A stretch of 64,000 nt of DNA from an uncultured Aquitalea sp. (GTDB lineage Bacteria; Pseudomonadota; Gammaproteobacteria; Burkholderiales; Chromobacteriaceae): the NCBI RefSeq assembly GCF_945957525.1, contig NZ_CAMFLA010000005.1, positions 1-64,000 of the forward strand, read 5' to 3'. Under the pieces are notes generated by a model. The model was not told where the DNA came from and ran no database searches. It saw nothing but the letters and a program-made list of their open reading frames with translations. Shown in pieces: positions 37,159-46,159 of the stretch. Position numbers and translations under genes: made by a program. Position 1 is the first letter of the stretch; the number at the start of each line of letters is the position of its first letter.

Positions 37159-37901
37159 GCAGGGTGCTGCTGATCACCGGCGCTTCGCGCGGCATCGGCG
37201 CCGCCACGGCGCTGCTGGCGGCCAGGGATGGCTGGACCGTCGCCCTCAACTATCGGCAGGATCGCGCCGCCGCCGAGGCAGTGCGCGAACGCATCTTGGC
37301 CGATGGCGGTCGGGCGGCGCTGTTTCAGGCCGATGTGTCGCAAGAGGCAGAGATCGTCCGCCTGTTTCAGGCCGTGGCTGCGGCCTTCGGCCAACTGCAC
37401 GGCTTGGTCAACAACGCCGGCGCCACCGCTCCGATGGGGCGCTTTGACAGCTTCGACGCCGAACGCTTGCAGCACATGCTCTCGCTCAATGTGTTGGGCC
37501 CCATGCTGTGTTGCCGCGAGGCGGTGCGCCGCCTGTCCACCCTGCATGGCGGGCAGGGCGGGGTGATCGTCAATGTCTCATCCGCCGCCTCCCGTCTTGG
37601 GTCCGCCGGCGAATACGTAGACTATGCCGCCTGCAAGGGCGCGATCGACAGCCTGACCCTGGGCTTGGCGCGCGAGGTGGCGGCCGAAGGCGTGCGCGTC
37701 AACGCCGTGCGTCCGGGCCTGATCGACACCGAAATTCACGCCCTCAGCGGCGAACCGGGCCGGGTAGCGCGCCTGTCGGCCAGCGTGCCCATGCAGCGCG
37801 GCGGCCGCGCCGACGAAGTAGCGGCAGCCATCGTCTGGCTGCTGTCCGATGCGGCTTCCTTCTGTACCGGCAGTGTGCTGGACGTATCCGGCGGTCGCTG
37901 A
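37155..37901 (+). CDS. short-chain dehydrogenase/reductase
   Basis: A 248-residue SDR oxidoreductase: cofactor motif TGASRGIG at 8-15, NNAGATAP near 88, catalytic serine in VNVSSAAS and YVDYAACK with Tyr and Lys four apart. Substrate not recognisable; it resembles YgfF-type glucose-dehydrogenase-like members. It is translationally coupled to tyrA by ATGA. It carries GTTGGCCGAAG on the minus strand at 37385, here coding Phe-Gly-Gln. Confidence 0.88.
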   Translation: MSRVLLITGASRGIGAATALLAARDGWTVALNYRQDRAAAEAVRERILADGGRAALFQADVSQEAEIVRLFQAVAAAFGQLHGLVNNAGATAPMGRFDSFDAERLQHMLSLNVLGPMLCCREAVRRLSTLHGGQGGVIVNVSSAASRLGSAGEYVDYAACKGAIDSLTLGLAREVAAEGVRVNAVRPGLIDTEIHALSGEPGRVARLSASVPMQRGGRADEVAAAIVWLLSDAASFCTGSVLDVSGGR

Positions 37902-38124
37902 GCGGCCTGCTGTTCCTTTTGTGTTTGTGATCTGGTTGTGCCTTGTTTCGCCTTCCGGGTAACGAATCGCCGTCTCATTTGCTGATCGTCTTCTTTCTCG
38001 CAGGGCTTTCGTCCGCCGTTGCGCCGTCTTGTCGCGCTGTCCGGCCGAGAGTAAGGTCGGGAGCTGTCTGAGCCGGTCTTGCCGGCTGGCTTTTCTATCC
38101 CGACAGCTTGTCCAAGGAGTGCGC

Positions 38125-39162
38125 ATGCAAATCCGTCAACAGCAGCTACAACAGGCGGTGAGTCGCGGCCTGATCAGCGGCGCACAGGCGGAGGCGCTGT
38201 GGGCGATGTTGGCCGAAGACAGCCAGCACACACCGACTTTCCGCGCTAGCCATGTGCTGTATTACTTTGGCGGCCTGCTGGCCATCGGGGCCATGACGCT
38301 GTTCATGAATCTGGGGTGGGAGCGTTTTGGCGGTTGGGGGCTGTTCTTCCTGGCTTTGTTCTATGCCGGCGCGGGCTTGTGGCTGGGGGAGCGCTTGCTG
38401 TTCGGCAAACGGCTGGCGATTCCGGCCGGCATCCTCATCACTTTCGCCGTGGCGCTGACGCCGCTGGCGGTGTACGGCCTGCAGCAGGCGCTGGGCTTGT
38501 GGGCCGAGGGCATGAGCTATCGCGATTACCACGTTTTTATCGACTGGCGCTGGATGCTGATGGAATTGGCCACGCTGGTCGCCGCTGCCGTGGCTTTGTG
38601 GCGTTACCGCCTGCCTTTCATCATGCTGCCGGTGGCGGTGACGCTGTGGTACATGAGCATGGATCTGGCGCCGTGGCTGGCCGGCGAGGAGGGCATGAGC
38701 TGGGAATTGTCGCGGCTGGTGTCGCTGTATTTCGGGCTGGCGATGACGCTGCTGGCGTTTTGGGTGGATGTGCGCAGCCGTCGTTCGCCCGACTATGCTT
38801 TCTGGCTTTATCTGTTTGGTGTGGCGGCGTTCTGGGGCGGTTTGAGCTTTCAGTCTTCCGATAGCGAACTCAACAAATTGCTTTATTGCTGCATCAACCT
38901 GGCGCTGATTGCGGTGGGTACTTTGTTGTCGCGGCGAGTGTTTGCGGTGTTTGGCGCGCTGGGCGTGGCAGGGTATCTGGGTCACCTGGCGTGGACGGTA
39001 TTCCGCGACAGCCTGGGCTTTCCCTTTGCCCTGACGGTGATTGGCCTCGGCATTGTCTGGCTGGGCATTGTCTGGCAGCGGCATGAGGAGGCGATTCGTT
39101 GCCGCTGGCAGGCCAGATTGCCGGCGGCGCTGCGCGAGTTGCTGCAGCGCGACGCCGGATAA
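38125..39162 (+). CDS. polytopic membrane protein, DUF2157-like
   Basis: A 345-residue integral membrane protein. A soluble N-terminal helix pair (residues 1-40, QQLQQAVSRGLISGAQAEAL) precedes about nine or ten membrane helices beginning with VLYYFGGLLAIGAMTLFMNL. This layout fits the DUF2157 group; function unknown. ATG 38125 follows AAGGAG. The 220 bp before it hold no gene. It contains GTTGGCCGAAG at 38208 (Leu-Ala-Glu) and ends convergent with the decarboxylase gene 42 bp away. Confidence 0.75.
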   Translation: MQIRQQQLQQAVSRGLISGAQAEALWAMLAEDSQHTPTFRASHVLYYFGGLLAIGAMTLFMNLGWERFGGWGLFFLALFYAGAGLWLGERLLFGKRLAIPAGILITFAVALTPLAVYGLQQALGLWAEGMSYRDYHVFIDWRWMLMELATLVAAAVALWRYRLPFIMLPVAVTLWYMSMDLAPWLAGEEGMSWELSRLVSLYFGLAMTLLAFWVDVRSRRSPDYAFWLYLFGVAAFWGGLSFQSSDSELNKLLYCCINLALIAVGTLLSRRVFAVFGALGVAGYLGHLAWTVFRDSLGFPFALTVIGLGIVWLGIVWQRHEEAIRCRWQARLPAALRELLQRDAG

Positions 39163-39204
39163 GGCACGGCGGGGCCTGAGGTTCCGCCGCATTGTGGCGC
39201 AACG

Positions 39205-40362
39205 CTAGTTGTCTTCGCATACCACCACGCGCGGTGCCGGCATGCCGTTGAAACCGGTTACCAGATTCTGGGTGTAGACCCCGGTGTGATAGAACCACAG
39301 CTTGTCGCCTTCGCGCAGATGGCGCGGCAGCGGCATGGCTTCGCACAGTACATCGCAGCTGTCGCAGGTGGGGCCGGCCAGGATGGCGGCATCCGGCAGC
39401 CCGGGTGTTTCGCCGTTGAGTTCCAGCGGGTAGAAAAAGCCGTCCATCAGTTCGTAGAGGCCGGAGAACATGCCGGCGTCGGCGTACACCCAGCGCTTGC
39501 CGTGCTTGCGCTGCACATTGATGACTTCGCAGATGAACAAGCCGGCCGGTCCGCTCATATAACGGCCGGGCTCCACCACCACCTCGCAGGTTTCGGGCAG
39601 CGAGGCCAGCCTGGGCGACAGCGCCGTGCCGATGTGGGCGATGTCCGGCGCGGTTTTGTCGTAGGTGATGGGAAAACCGCCGCCCAGATTGAGCAGGCGC
39701 GGGCGGAAGCCGGCTTCGGCCAACAGGGTCATTACCGGCCACACTTCGTCCACTGCCCGGTTCCACGCTTGCGCGTCCCGGCACTGGCTGCCCACATGCA
39801 GATGCACGCCGGCCAGATCCACCTTGTGCTGGCGGGCGGCGGCGAAAACATCGGGCAGCGCGGCGCGAGCCAAGCCGAATTTGACGCCCAGCGGATAGTC
39901 GCTGCTGGCGTTGTCCACCTCCAGCCGCAAGTATTGCGCTGCATCCGGGGCCTCTTCGGCCAACTTCACCGTTTCCTCCACGCTGTCGCTGGCAAACCAG
40001 CGCACGCCGCGCGCATAGGCATAGCGGATGGCGCGCCGGGCCTTGATGGGGTTGGAATAGAGAATGCGCGCCGGGTCCACGCCCAGCGCCAGCAGCTGGT
40101 CCAGCTCTTGTTCCGAGGCGATTTCAAAATCACTGCCTTGCCGCAGCAGCGCGCGCAGGATGGCCGGGTGCGGATTGGCCTTGACGGCGTAATGCACGCG
40201 GGCGCGCGGCAGGGCGGCGCGCAGGGCCTGATACTGCGCCACGGCGATGGCCGGGTCGATGATCCACAGCGGGCCGTTGTAGTCGCTGTCGGCCAGCGCG
40301 GCCTTGGCGGCCGCTTTAAGGCGCTGATAAGCGGGGAGCGTGGCGATGGGGTGGGTGGTCAT
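39205..40362 (-). CDS. type III PLP-dependent ornithine/lysine decarboxylase
   Basis: A 385-residue decarboxylase of the eukaryote-like alanine-racemase fold, producing putrescine (or cadaverine). The PLP lysine is Lys61 in HYAVKANPHP; GVHLHVGSQ and LNLGGGFPI bind cofactor phosphate. The ornithine-decarboxylase motif GPTCDSCDVL with catalytic Cys333 is present, separating it from diaminopimelate and carboxynorspermidine decarboxylases. It is not homologous to fold-I SpeC. ATG 40362 follows GAGGAG. It has two GTTGGCCGAAG copies 240 bp apart (39714, 39954). Confidence 0.88.
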   Translation of the reverse strand: MTTHPIATLPAYQRLKAAAKAALADSDYNGPLWIIDPAIAVAQYQALRAALPRARVHYAVKANPHPAILRALLRQGSDFEIASEQELDQLLALGVDPARILYSNPIKARRAIRYAYARGVRWFASDSVEETVKLAEEAPDAAQYLRLEVDNASSDYPLGVKFGLARAALPDVFAAARQHKVDLAGVHLHVGSQCRDAQAWNRAVDEVWPVMTLLAEAGFRPRLLNLGGGFPITYDKTAPDIAHIGTALSPRLASLPETCEVVVEPGRYMSGPAGLFICEVINVQRKHGKRWVYADAGMFSGLYELMDGFFYPLELNGETPGLPDAAILAGPTCDSCDVLCEAMPLPRHLREGDKLWFYHTGVYTQNLVTGFNGMPAPRVVVCEDN

Positions 40363-40373
40363 GGCAAGGCTCC

Positions 40374-41681
40374 TCAAAAGCTGATGCCGGGAATGGCGTA
40401 ATCGCGCAGGCGGTAATAGAACATGCCGCCGGCTTGCAACGGCACGCGCAGCAAGTCGCCGCCGGGAAAGGCCGGGTTGGAGAGGCGCATGAATTGTCGC
40501 AGCAAGTGGTCCTCGCCTAGGATGGCGTCGGCCAGCACCTTGCCGGCGGCGCAGGTGGGCACCACGCCGTGGCCGGAAAACCCCTGCGCCCAATACACGT
40601 TGCCGCGCTGACCGAGATCCGGCGTGCGGTTGACGGTGATGTCGATATGCCCGCCCCAGGTGTGACTGATGCGCGTTCCTTTCAGTTGAGGAAACACACG
40701 CAGCATGTCGGCGCGCATGCTTTCGGTGAGGTTGGCCGGCGTGCGGCCGGAGTAGGTGCATTTGCCGCCAAACAGCAGGGTGTTGTCGGCGGTGAGGCGG
40801 AAGTAGTCGAGGACGAACTGGTTGTCGCATACCGCCATATTGCTGGGCAGCAGCTGGCGGGCCAGCGAGACCGGCAGTGGTTCGGTGGCAATCATGTAGG
40901 TGCCCACCGGCATGACGCGACGGTGCAGTGTGGGATCGAGCTTGTCGATATAGGCGTTGGCCGCCAGCACCAGCTTGCGGCAACGGATCACGCCGTGTTC
41001 GGTCTCTACCGTGCAGCCGTCGCCGTGGTCGCGATAGGACAGGGCGCGGGTGTTTTCGTAGATGGGCACGCCCTTGGCTTCCAGCGCGGCAGCCAGGCCC
41101 AGAATGTATTTGAGCGGGTGCAGGTGGCCGCCTTCCGGGTCGATCAGGCCGGCCACGTAGCGCTCGGAGCCGACATGGTCGGGCAGTTCGCGGCGGGTGA
41201 GGAACTGCAGCTTGTCATAACCGTAGTGGCGCGCGGCTTCTTCCTGCCAGTCGCACAAAAGCTTGATGCGTTGCCAGAGAATGGAGGTCCACAAAAAACC
41301 GTCAGCCAGCTCGCAATCAATGGCGTGGCGCTGGATCTTGTGGCGGATTTCGCCGCCGGCCCAGCGCAGCAGGTCCCACACTTCCCGTGCGCCGTCCCGG
41401 CCCAGCGCGGCCTCGATCGGCCCCATGTCGCAGGACAGTCCGAGAATAATCTGGCCGCCGCAACGACCGCTGGCGGCCCAGCCCACGCGGCTGGCTTCGA
41501 TCACCGCTACCGATTGGCCCTTGTCGGCCAGATTGTGCGCGGTGTAGAGGCCGCTGAAGCCTGCACCCACCACCAGCACATCCACGTCGCGGTCGCCGGG
41601 CAGCGGCGCGCGTTCTGTCTGCCGGTCGCGGCTGGTGGCGGCGTACCAGGTATCGGGGTATTGCTTGCCTGAGTCGAACAT
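40374..41681 (-). CDS. puuB: FAD-dependent oxidoreductase, gamma-glutamylputrescine oxidase-like
   Basis: A 435-residue DAO-fold flavoprotein. The dinucleotide motif VVGAGFSGLYTAHNLAD is at 37-53, ASGRCGGQI near 70 and WAQGFSGHGVV near 375. It resembles PuuB, which oxidises gamma-glutamylputrescine in putrescine breakdown. The PuuR-like regulator upstream and the decarboxylase downstream support a polyamine role. No puuA, puuC, puuD or puuP is in the window, so the pathway is incomplete here. The product name rests partly on context. Confidence 0.82.
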   Translation of the reverse strand: MFDSGKQYPDTWYAATSRDRQTERAPLPGDRDVDVLVVGAGFSGLYTAHNLADKGQSVAVIEASRVGWAASGRCGGQIILGLSCDMGPIEAALGRDGAREVWDLLRWAGGEIRHKIQRHAIDCELADGFLWTSILWQRIKLLCDWQEEAARHYGYDKLQFLTRRELPDHVGSERYVAGLIDPEGGHLHPLKYILGLAAALEAKGVPIYENTRALSYRDHGDGCTVETEHGVIRCRKLVLAANAYIDKLDPTLHRRVMPVGTYMIATEPLPVSLARQLLPSNMAVCDNQFVLDYFRLTADNTLLFGGKCTYSGRTPANLTESMRADMLRVFPQLKGTRISHTWGGHIDITVNRTPDLGQRGNVYWAQGFSGHGVVPTCAAGKVLADAILGEDHLLRQFMRLSNPAFPGGDLLRVPLQAGGMFYYRLRDYAIPGISF

Positions 41682-41861
41682 GCTTCCTCCTTGATGGTTT
41701 GCCGCAGTTTCCCGCTCTTGCCGGAGGGGAGTTGTCTCCTTCTCCGGCGGGGGCGGTTGTGCGGCGGCTGGCCGGTTTCTCCAGAGCGGCTTGTGCCGCT
41801 TCTGTATTGGGTATGACTGTATCCAGCCGCCAGAACAGGCGTGCCGGGCGGGCGCGGCGCG

Positions 41862-42449
41862 CTACGGGTTGACCGTATAGGCCCACACCACCTGGGTTTC
41901 CGTCTCGCCGGGATTGCGGTAGCGGTGCGGGCGGTGACTGGGGTAGCTGAAGCTGTCGCCGGCTTGCAGCACATGGCACTGCTCGTCCACCCACAGCTCC
42001 AGCTGACCGCTGAGCACCAGCCCGCTTTCATCGCCGCCGTGCGCCAGATCCTGCCCGCCCGAATCCGCTCCGGGCGCAAAACTGGTGAGAATCAGTTGCA
42101 GGCCGCCGGCAAACCCCGGCGACAGCAAGGCATCGCTCACGCCGTTGGCGTAAGCCAGTTGCGGCCGGTGGGCCTTGCGCACCACCACGCCGCGTTCATG
42201 CTGCGGCGCCTGGCTGAAGAACACGCTGTAGGGTACGCCGAGGATGCCGGCCAGCCGGATCAGATCGGTCACCGTGGGCTGGCTTTTGCCGCGTTCCAGC
42301 TGCGACAGGAAGCCAACGGAACGTTCGGCGCGTTCGGCCAACTGTTGCAGGGACAGGCGTCGCATGCGACGCAAGTGGCGCAATTGCTCGCCCAGCCAGA
42401 GCGGGTCGGGCAGGGCGGAGGGGGGCGTCGTGTCGGGATCGAAAGTCAT
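41862..42449 (-). CDS. puuR: PuuR-like XRE-cupin transcriptional regulator
   Basis: A 195-residue repressor: helix-turn-helix at about 20-75 (LSLQQLAERAERSVGFLSQL, ERGKSQPTVTDL) and a C-terminal cupin sensor with GDESGLVLSGQLELWVD and AGDSFSYPSHRPHRYRN. PuuR family members bind putrescine and repress its breakdown genes. It is followed after 180 bp by the PuuB-like gene. That gap has small hairpins only (for example AGCGGC/GCCGCT at 41785-41800). A dyad in its promoter suggests self-repression. Confidence 0.85.
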   Translation of the reverse strand: MTFDPDTTPPSALPDPLWLGEQLRHLRRMRRLSLQQLAERAERSVGFLSQLERGKSQPTVTDLIRLAGILGVPYSVFFSQAPQHERGVVVRKAHRPQLAYANGVSDALLSPGFAGGLQLILTSFAPGADSGGQDLAHGGDESGLVLSGQLELWVDEQCHVLQAGDSFSYPSHRPHRYRNPGETETQVVWAYTVNP

Positions 42450-42472
42450 GCCGGCTAGTTTAGGGTTTGTTG

Positions 42473-42496
42473 TGAAAAAAAATCACTATTTTTTCA
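42473..42496. promoter_or_regulatory. candidate operator upstream of the PuuR-like gene
   Basis: TGAAAAAA (42473-42480) and TTTTTTCA (42489-42496) form a perfect 8-bp dyad around an 8-base centre, 24 bp before the regulator's start codon. It is a likely autoregulatory site. Confidence 0.5.
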
Positions 42497-42599
42497 CCAT
42501 TTCAGAATATGGCTGTTGTATTTTCATAGAGAGGTCTCCGGCATGACTGCTGCCGGAGGGTAAGTAGCCAAGATGCGCGATCAAAGAAAAGGAGATCAC

Positions 42600-43238
42600 A
42601 TGGGGCAAGACGATGTGCTGAAACAGCTTTGCGCGCATTTGCGCGCCATCGGTGTCCATACGGCCTTGCTGTATGGTTCACGCGCCAACGATACGGCGGG
42701 CCCGGACAGCGACTACGACATTCTTGCGTTTGCTAATCAAGATCGCGTGGTGCGGGATGCCAGAGTGGTGGCAGGGGCGTTTCTGGATGTGTTCATCTAC
42801 CCGGAGACAATGCTGGCTGATCCACCGGAAGAGTTGATTCGCGCCGTGGGTGGCAAAGTACTGTTTCAGCGCTTGGCCGAAGGGGACGGGTTATTGGCGC
42901 GGCTGCAGGCAATGCAGGCTGCACCCTTGCCGGTCTTGCCGGAGGATGAGGTCCAGGCCATGAAAGCGTGGGCCTGGAAGATGCTGGCTCGCAGCCGTCG
43001 TCAGGATGCGGAAGGCTTGTACAGGAGGGTGTGGTTGTTGACGGCGTTGCTGGAAGACTATTTCACGCTCAAGCGCATGCGCTATCCCGGCCCGAAGAAA
43101 GCCTTGCGCTGTCTGGAGCTGGCGGAGCCTGAGGTGTTCGCCTCGTATCTGACAGCCTTGCAGCCGGGCGCGGACGAACAGGATTTGGAGCGCTTGGTGA
43201 GGATGGTGGCGGGTGAGTCGCCCGAGGTCGATGGATAA
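42600..43238 (+). CDS. nucleotidyltransferase-domain protein
   Basis: A 212-residue protein. The N-terminal half is a minimal nucleotidyltransferase fold: GSRANDTAGPDSDYDI (residues 26-41) is the catalytic GSx10DxD pattern, with a third acidic residue expected in FLDVFIY. The helical C-terminal half (about 115-205) is fused rather than encoded as a separate HEPN toxin, and I see no RxxxxxH motif. So this is not an obvious MntA/HepT toxin-antitoxin pair; antibiotic nucleotidyltransferase-like chemistry is possible but unproven. AAGGAG precedes ATG 42600. Confidence 0.75.
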   Translation: MGQDDVLKQLCAHLRAIGVHTALLYGSRANDTAGPDSDYDILAFANQDRVVRDARVVAGAFLDVFIYPETMLADPPEELIRAVGGKVLFQRLAEGDGLLARLQAMQAAPLPVLPEDEVQAMKAWAWKMLARSRRQDAEGLYRRVWLLTALLEDYFTLKRMRYPGPKKALRCLELAEPEVFASYLTALQPGADEQDLERLVRMVAGESPEVDG

Positions 43239-43262
43239 AAAAACAGCCAGCGCAAGGCTGGC
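43239..43262 (-). terminator. distal intrinsic terminator of the fru operon
   Basis: On the minus strand GCCAGC, loop, GCTGGC is followed by TG and seven Ts. It stands 115 bp beyond a first hairpin at 43378 and would also protect the nucleotidyltransferase gene from antisense transcription. Confidence 0.7.
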
Positions 43263-43377
43263 CCGAGAGAGAAACTGAGAGGACACAGATCAGAGAAGCG
43301 CCGAACAGGCGGTTCAGACGGGATTGTGCATGTGCAGCATGACGACTTCTTGACGCTTGTCTTGCCGTCTTGTGAAA

Positions 43378-43399
43378 CCCCGCCCGACAGGGGGCGGGG
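43378..43399 (-). terminator. proximal terminator hairpin of the fru operon
   Basis: CCCCGCC and GGCGGGG form a 7-bp GC stem just after the fruA stop, with only a short T-run (TTTCA) on the minus strand. Confidence 0.55.
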
Positions 43400-43418
43400 C
43401 GTCCTGTCGCGCCATGAC

Positions 43419-45128
43419 TCAGGCGGTTACCGGTTTTTTCAGCACGCGCAGCGCTACGGCGGTGATGACGGTGCCGACCACCAGCGCGGCAATGTAGGCC
43501 CCCAGGCCGCTGACAGCGTTGGGGATGGGCAGCACGAACACGCCGCCGTGCGGCACTTTCAGTTCCACGCCCATGGCCATGGACATGGCGCCGGCAACCG
43601 CGGAGCCCAGCATCAGCGAGGGGATCACGCGCAGCGGATCGCGAGCGGCAAAGGGGATGGCGCCTTCGCTGATGAAGGATATGCCCAGCACCCCGGCGGC
43701 CTTGCCGGCTTCGCGTTCATCGGTGGTGAAGCGGTCGGCAAACAGCTTGGTGGCCAGCGCAATGCCCAGCGGCGGCGTCATGCCGGCCGCCATCACGGCC
43801 GCCATCGGCGTGTATACCTGACTGGCGATCAGGCCGGTGGCGAAGGCGTAGGCCGCCTTGTTGACCGGGCCGCCCATGTCGAAGGCCATCATCGCGCCGA
43901 GAATGGCGCCCAACAGCAGCGCGCTGCCGCCTTGCATGCTCTTGAGCGCGCCGGTGAGCGCGGCCAGCAGATGGGCTACCGGGTCGCCAATCACATAAAT
44001 CATCAGTAGGCCCACCAGCAGCGAACCCAGCACCGGCAGGATCAGTACCGGCTTGAGGCCGTCCAGATGCTTGCCCAGGCGGATGTTGCGGTTCATCCAG
44101 TCCGTACCGTAACCGGCGATGAAACCGGCCAGGATGCCGCCGAGGAAGCCGGCGCCCAGGCTGCCGGCCAGCATGCCGCCCACCATGCCCGGGGCGATGC
44201 CGGGGCGGTTGGCGATGGAGTAGGCAATATAGCCGGACAGGATGGGCACCATGAGCGCGAAGGCGGATTTGGCGCCGATCTGGAACAAGGCCCAGGCGAG
44301 CGTACCTTTGTGGGCGTCGTCAAAGGCGTAGATGCCGCCCAGCGCGAACGCCAGCGCAATCAGGATGCCGCCGGCAGTGACAAACGGCAGCATGAAGGAC
44401 ACGCCGGTCATCAGGTGCTTGTAGGCGCCGCTGCGTTGTTCGGCCGTCGGAGTCGCGCTGCCGGCGGCGGCGCTCTGACCGGCCGGCGCATAGGGCGCGG
44501 CTTCGCGGAGGGCTTGCTCCACCAGCGCGCGGCCATTGTTGATGGCGGGCTTGGTGCCGCTCTGGAACAGTCGTTTGCCGACAAAGCGCGACAAATCCAC
44601 TTGCGTGTCGGCGGCGATGATCACCAGGTCCGCATCGCGGATTTCCTCGGCGCTGAGGGTGTCCTGCGCGCCCACCGAGCCCTGGGTTTCCACCCGGGCC
44701 AGATGGCCCAGTTGTTGGGCGGCCTGGCTCAGCCCTTCGGCGGCCATGAAGGTGTGGGCAATGCCGGTGGGGCAGGAGGTGATGCCGACGATGCGCAGGC
44801 CGGCTGCGGCGGCCTGGGCCGGCGCTGGCTTGCCGCCCAGCGCGGCGGCGATGGCGGCATCGGTGGCGTTCAGCACCGTCTCCAGCGAGGCGACATGCGT
44901 GGCAAGGCGGACGAAACGGCCGTCCTGCGGCACGTTGCCCACCAGCAGCACCGCGTCGGCTTGCTGGATGTCGCTGTCGCTCAAGGGCTGTTGCACGCCT
45001 TGGGCGGTGTGAATTTCTACCTCGATATGATGCTTGAGGCGGGCAGCCGCCTGGCGCAGGGCTTCGCCAGCCAGCAATGATTGGGTGCTGCGATCCGGGG
45101 CAGCAATGACTGCCAGCAGATTGGCCAT
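43419..45128 (-). CDS. fruA: fructose PTS permease, EIIB'BC
   Basis: A 569-residue membrane permease that imports fructose as fructose-1-phosphate. Order: degenerate IIB' domain (1-95), IIB domain with phospho-Cys119 in [19 protein letters not shown], a linker, then the IIC domain with about nine helices ([48 protein letters not shown]). ATG 45128 follows GGAG and matches the family start; the frame extends further upstream but that part overlaps an intergenic hairpin. It is the third gene of fruB-fruK-fruA. Confidence 0.95.
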   Translation of the reverse strand: MANLLAVIAAPDRSTQSLLAGEALRQAAARLKHHIEVEIHTAQGVQQPLSDSDIQQADAVLLVGNVPQDGRFVRLATHVASLETVLNATDAAIAAALGGKPAPAQAAAAGLRIVGITSCPTGIAHTFMAAEGLSQAAQQLGHLARVETQGSVGAQDTLSAEEIRDADLVIIAADTQVDLSRFVGKRLFQSGTKPAINNGRALVEQALREAAPYAPAGQSAAAGSATPTAEQRSGAYKHLMTGVSFMLPFVTAGGILIALAFALGGIYAFDDAHKGTLAWALFQIGAKSAFALMVPILSGYIAYSIANRPGIAPGMVGGMLAGSLGAGFLGGILAGFIAGYGTDWMNRNIRLGKHLDGLKPVLILPVLGSLLVGLLMIYVIGDPVAHLLAALTGALKSMQGGSALLLGAILGAMMAFDMGGPVNKAAYAFATGLIASQVYTPMAAVMAAGMTPPLGIALATKLFADRFTTDEREAGKAAGVLGISFISEGAIPFAARDPLRVIPSLMLGSAVAGAMSMAMGVELKVPHGGVFVLPIPNAVSGLGAYIAALVVGTVITAVALRVLKKPVTA

Positions 45129-45159
45129 GTGAGTCTCCTTCTCCTCTGGGTGGTAGAGG

Positions 45160-45197
45160 CCGCTTCGGGGTGTTGTGGGTGGTGTTGGCCGAAGCGG
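45160..45197 (-). repeat. intercistronic hairpin containing a GTTGGCCGAAG word
   Basis: CCGCTTCGG (45160-45168) and CCGAAGCGG (45189-45197) pair over nine bases between fruK and fruA. The right arm overlaps the intergenic GTTGGCCGAAG at 45184-45194. It may tune fruA expression or stabilise the upstream mRNA. Confidence 0.5.
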
Positions 45198-45205
45198 TCC
45201 GTTGC

Positions 45206-46159
45206 TTACAACGTTTCGATGTGCACGCTGTCCGCCAGCGCTTGCACGGTATCGGGCGAGGGCAGATGCGGGCCGATGGCGGCCAGCTTGGCGGAGGCGA
45301 ATGCCACCGCCAGCCGCGAGCAGCGCTCGGGCGACAGGTTTTGCCGTAGGCCGGCACACAACCCGGCCACCAGCGCGTCGCCCGCGCCTACCGTGCTGAC
45401 CGGGTTTTGTACCGGCAACCTGGCCAGCAGCGCCGGGCCCGTGTCCAGCACAAACAGCGCGCCGTCCTCGCCCAGCGACACCACCACTTGCGCCACGCCT
45501 GCAGCCTGCAGTTGACGGGCGGTGGTCAGTACTTCCGCGGTATCGGCCAGCGGCTTGCCGACCCATTGCGCCAACTCTTGGCGGTTGGGCTTGATGCAAT
45601 GCGGCAGCGCTTCGCGCGGCGCAGCCAGCGCGGCGCTCAACGCCGGGCCGCTGGTGTCCAGGACGACGCGCGCGCCCCATTGGCGCAGCTTGCCGGTCAG
45701 GCGGGCGTAGCTGTCGGTCGGCAGGCCGTTCGGCAAACTGCCGGCCAGCACGATCAGGCTGTCCGGGTTGGTGTCGGCGGCCAGTACGGTCAGCAGCTTG
45801 TCCCAGTGGCGCTCTTCAATGCTGAGGCCGGGCAGGTTGATGTCGGTGGTGCCGCCGCCGGCGCTGTCCGCCAGCTTGATATTTACCCGGGTATCGCCGC
45901 CCACGCGGATGAAGCGGTCGGCGATGCCCTTGTCGCGAAACAGCGCTTCAAAGCTTTCGCTGTTGTGTTTGCCCAAGAGGCCGGTGGCGATGACCGGTGC
46001 GCCCCAGTCGGCCAGGCAGCTGGCTACATTCACGCCCTTGCCGCCGGCGTTGCTGGCGCCGCCGCTGGCCAGATTCACCTCGCCCGGCCGCAGCGCGGGC
46101 AGGGTGACGGTGAAATCGATGGCCGGATTAAGGGTAACGGTGATGACGGGCTGGCTCAT
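45206..46159 (-). CDS. fruK: 1-phosphofructokinase
   Basis: A 317-residue ribokinase-family (PfkB) enzyme that phosphorylates fructose-1-phosphate to the 1,6-bisphosphate. [13 protein letters not shown] at the N-terminus, [11 protein letters not shown] near 44 and the ATP/catalytic motif [16 protein letters not shown] near 250 are diagnostic. The start ATG 46159 overlaps the fruB stop (ATGA). Confidence 0.95.
   Translation of the reverse strand: MSQPVITVTLNPAIDFTVTLPALRPGEVNLASGGASNAGGKGVNVASCLADWGAPVIATGLLGKHNSESFEALFRDKGIADRFIRVGGDTRVNIKLADSAGGGTTDINLPGLSIEERHWDKLLTVLAADTNPDSLIVLAGSLPNGLPTDSYARLTGKLRQWGARVVLDTSGPALSAALAAPREALPHCIKPNRQELAQWVGKPLADTAEVLTTARQLQAAGVAQVVVSLGEDGALFVLDTGPALLARLPVQNPVSTVGAGDALVAGLCAGLRQNLSPERCSRLAVAFASAKLAAIGPHLPSPDTVQALADSVHIETL

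Noticed and set aside
42600-43238. MntA/HepT toxin-antitoxin system
   Set aside because: Only the nucleotidyltransferase is present; no separate HEPN gene or RxxxxxH motif adjoins it.
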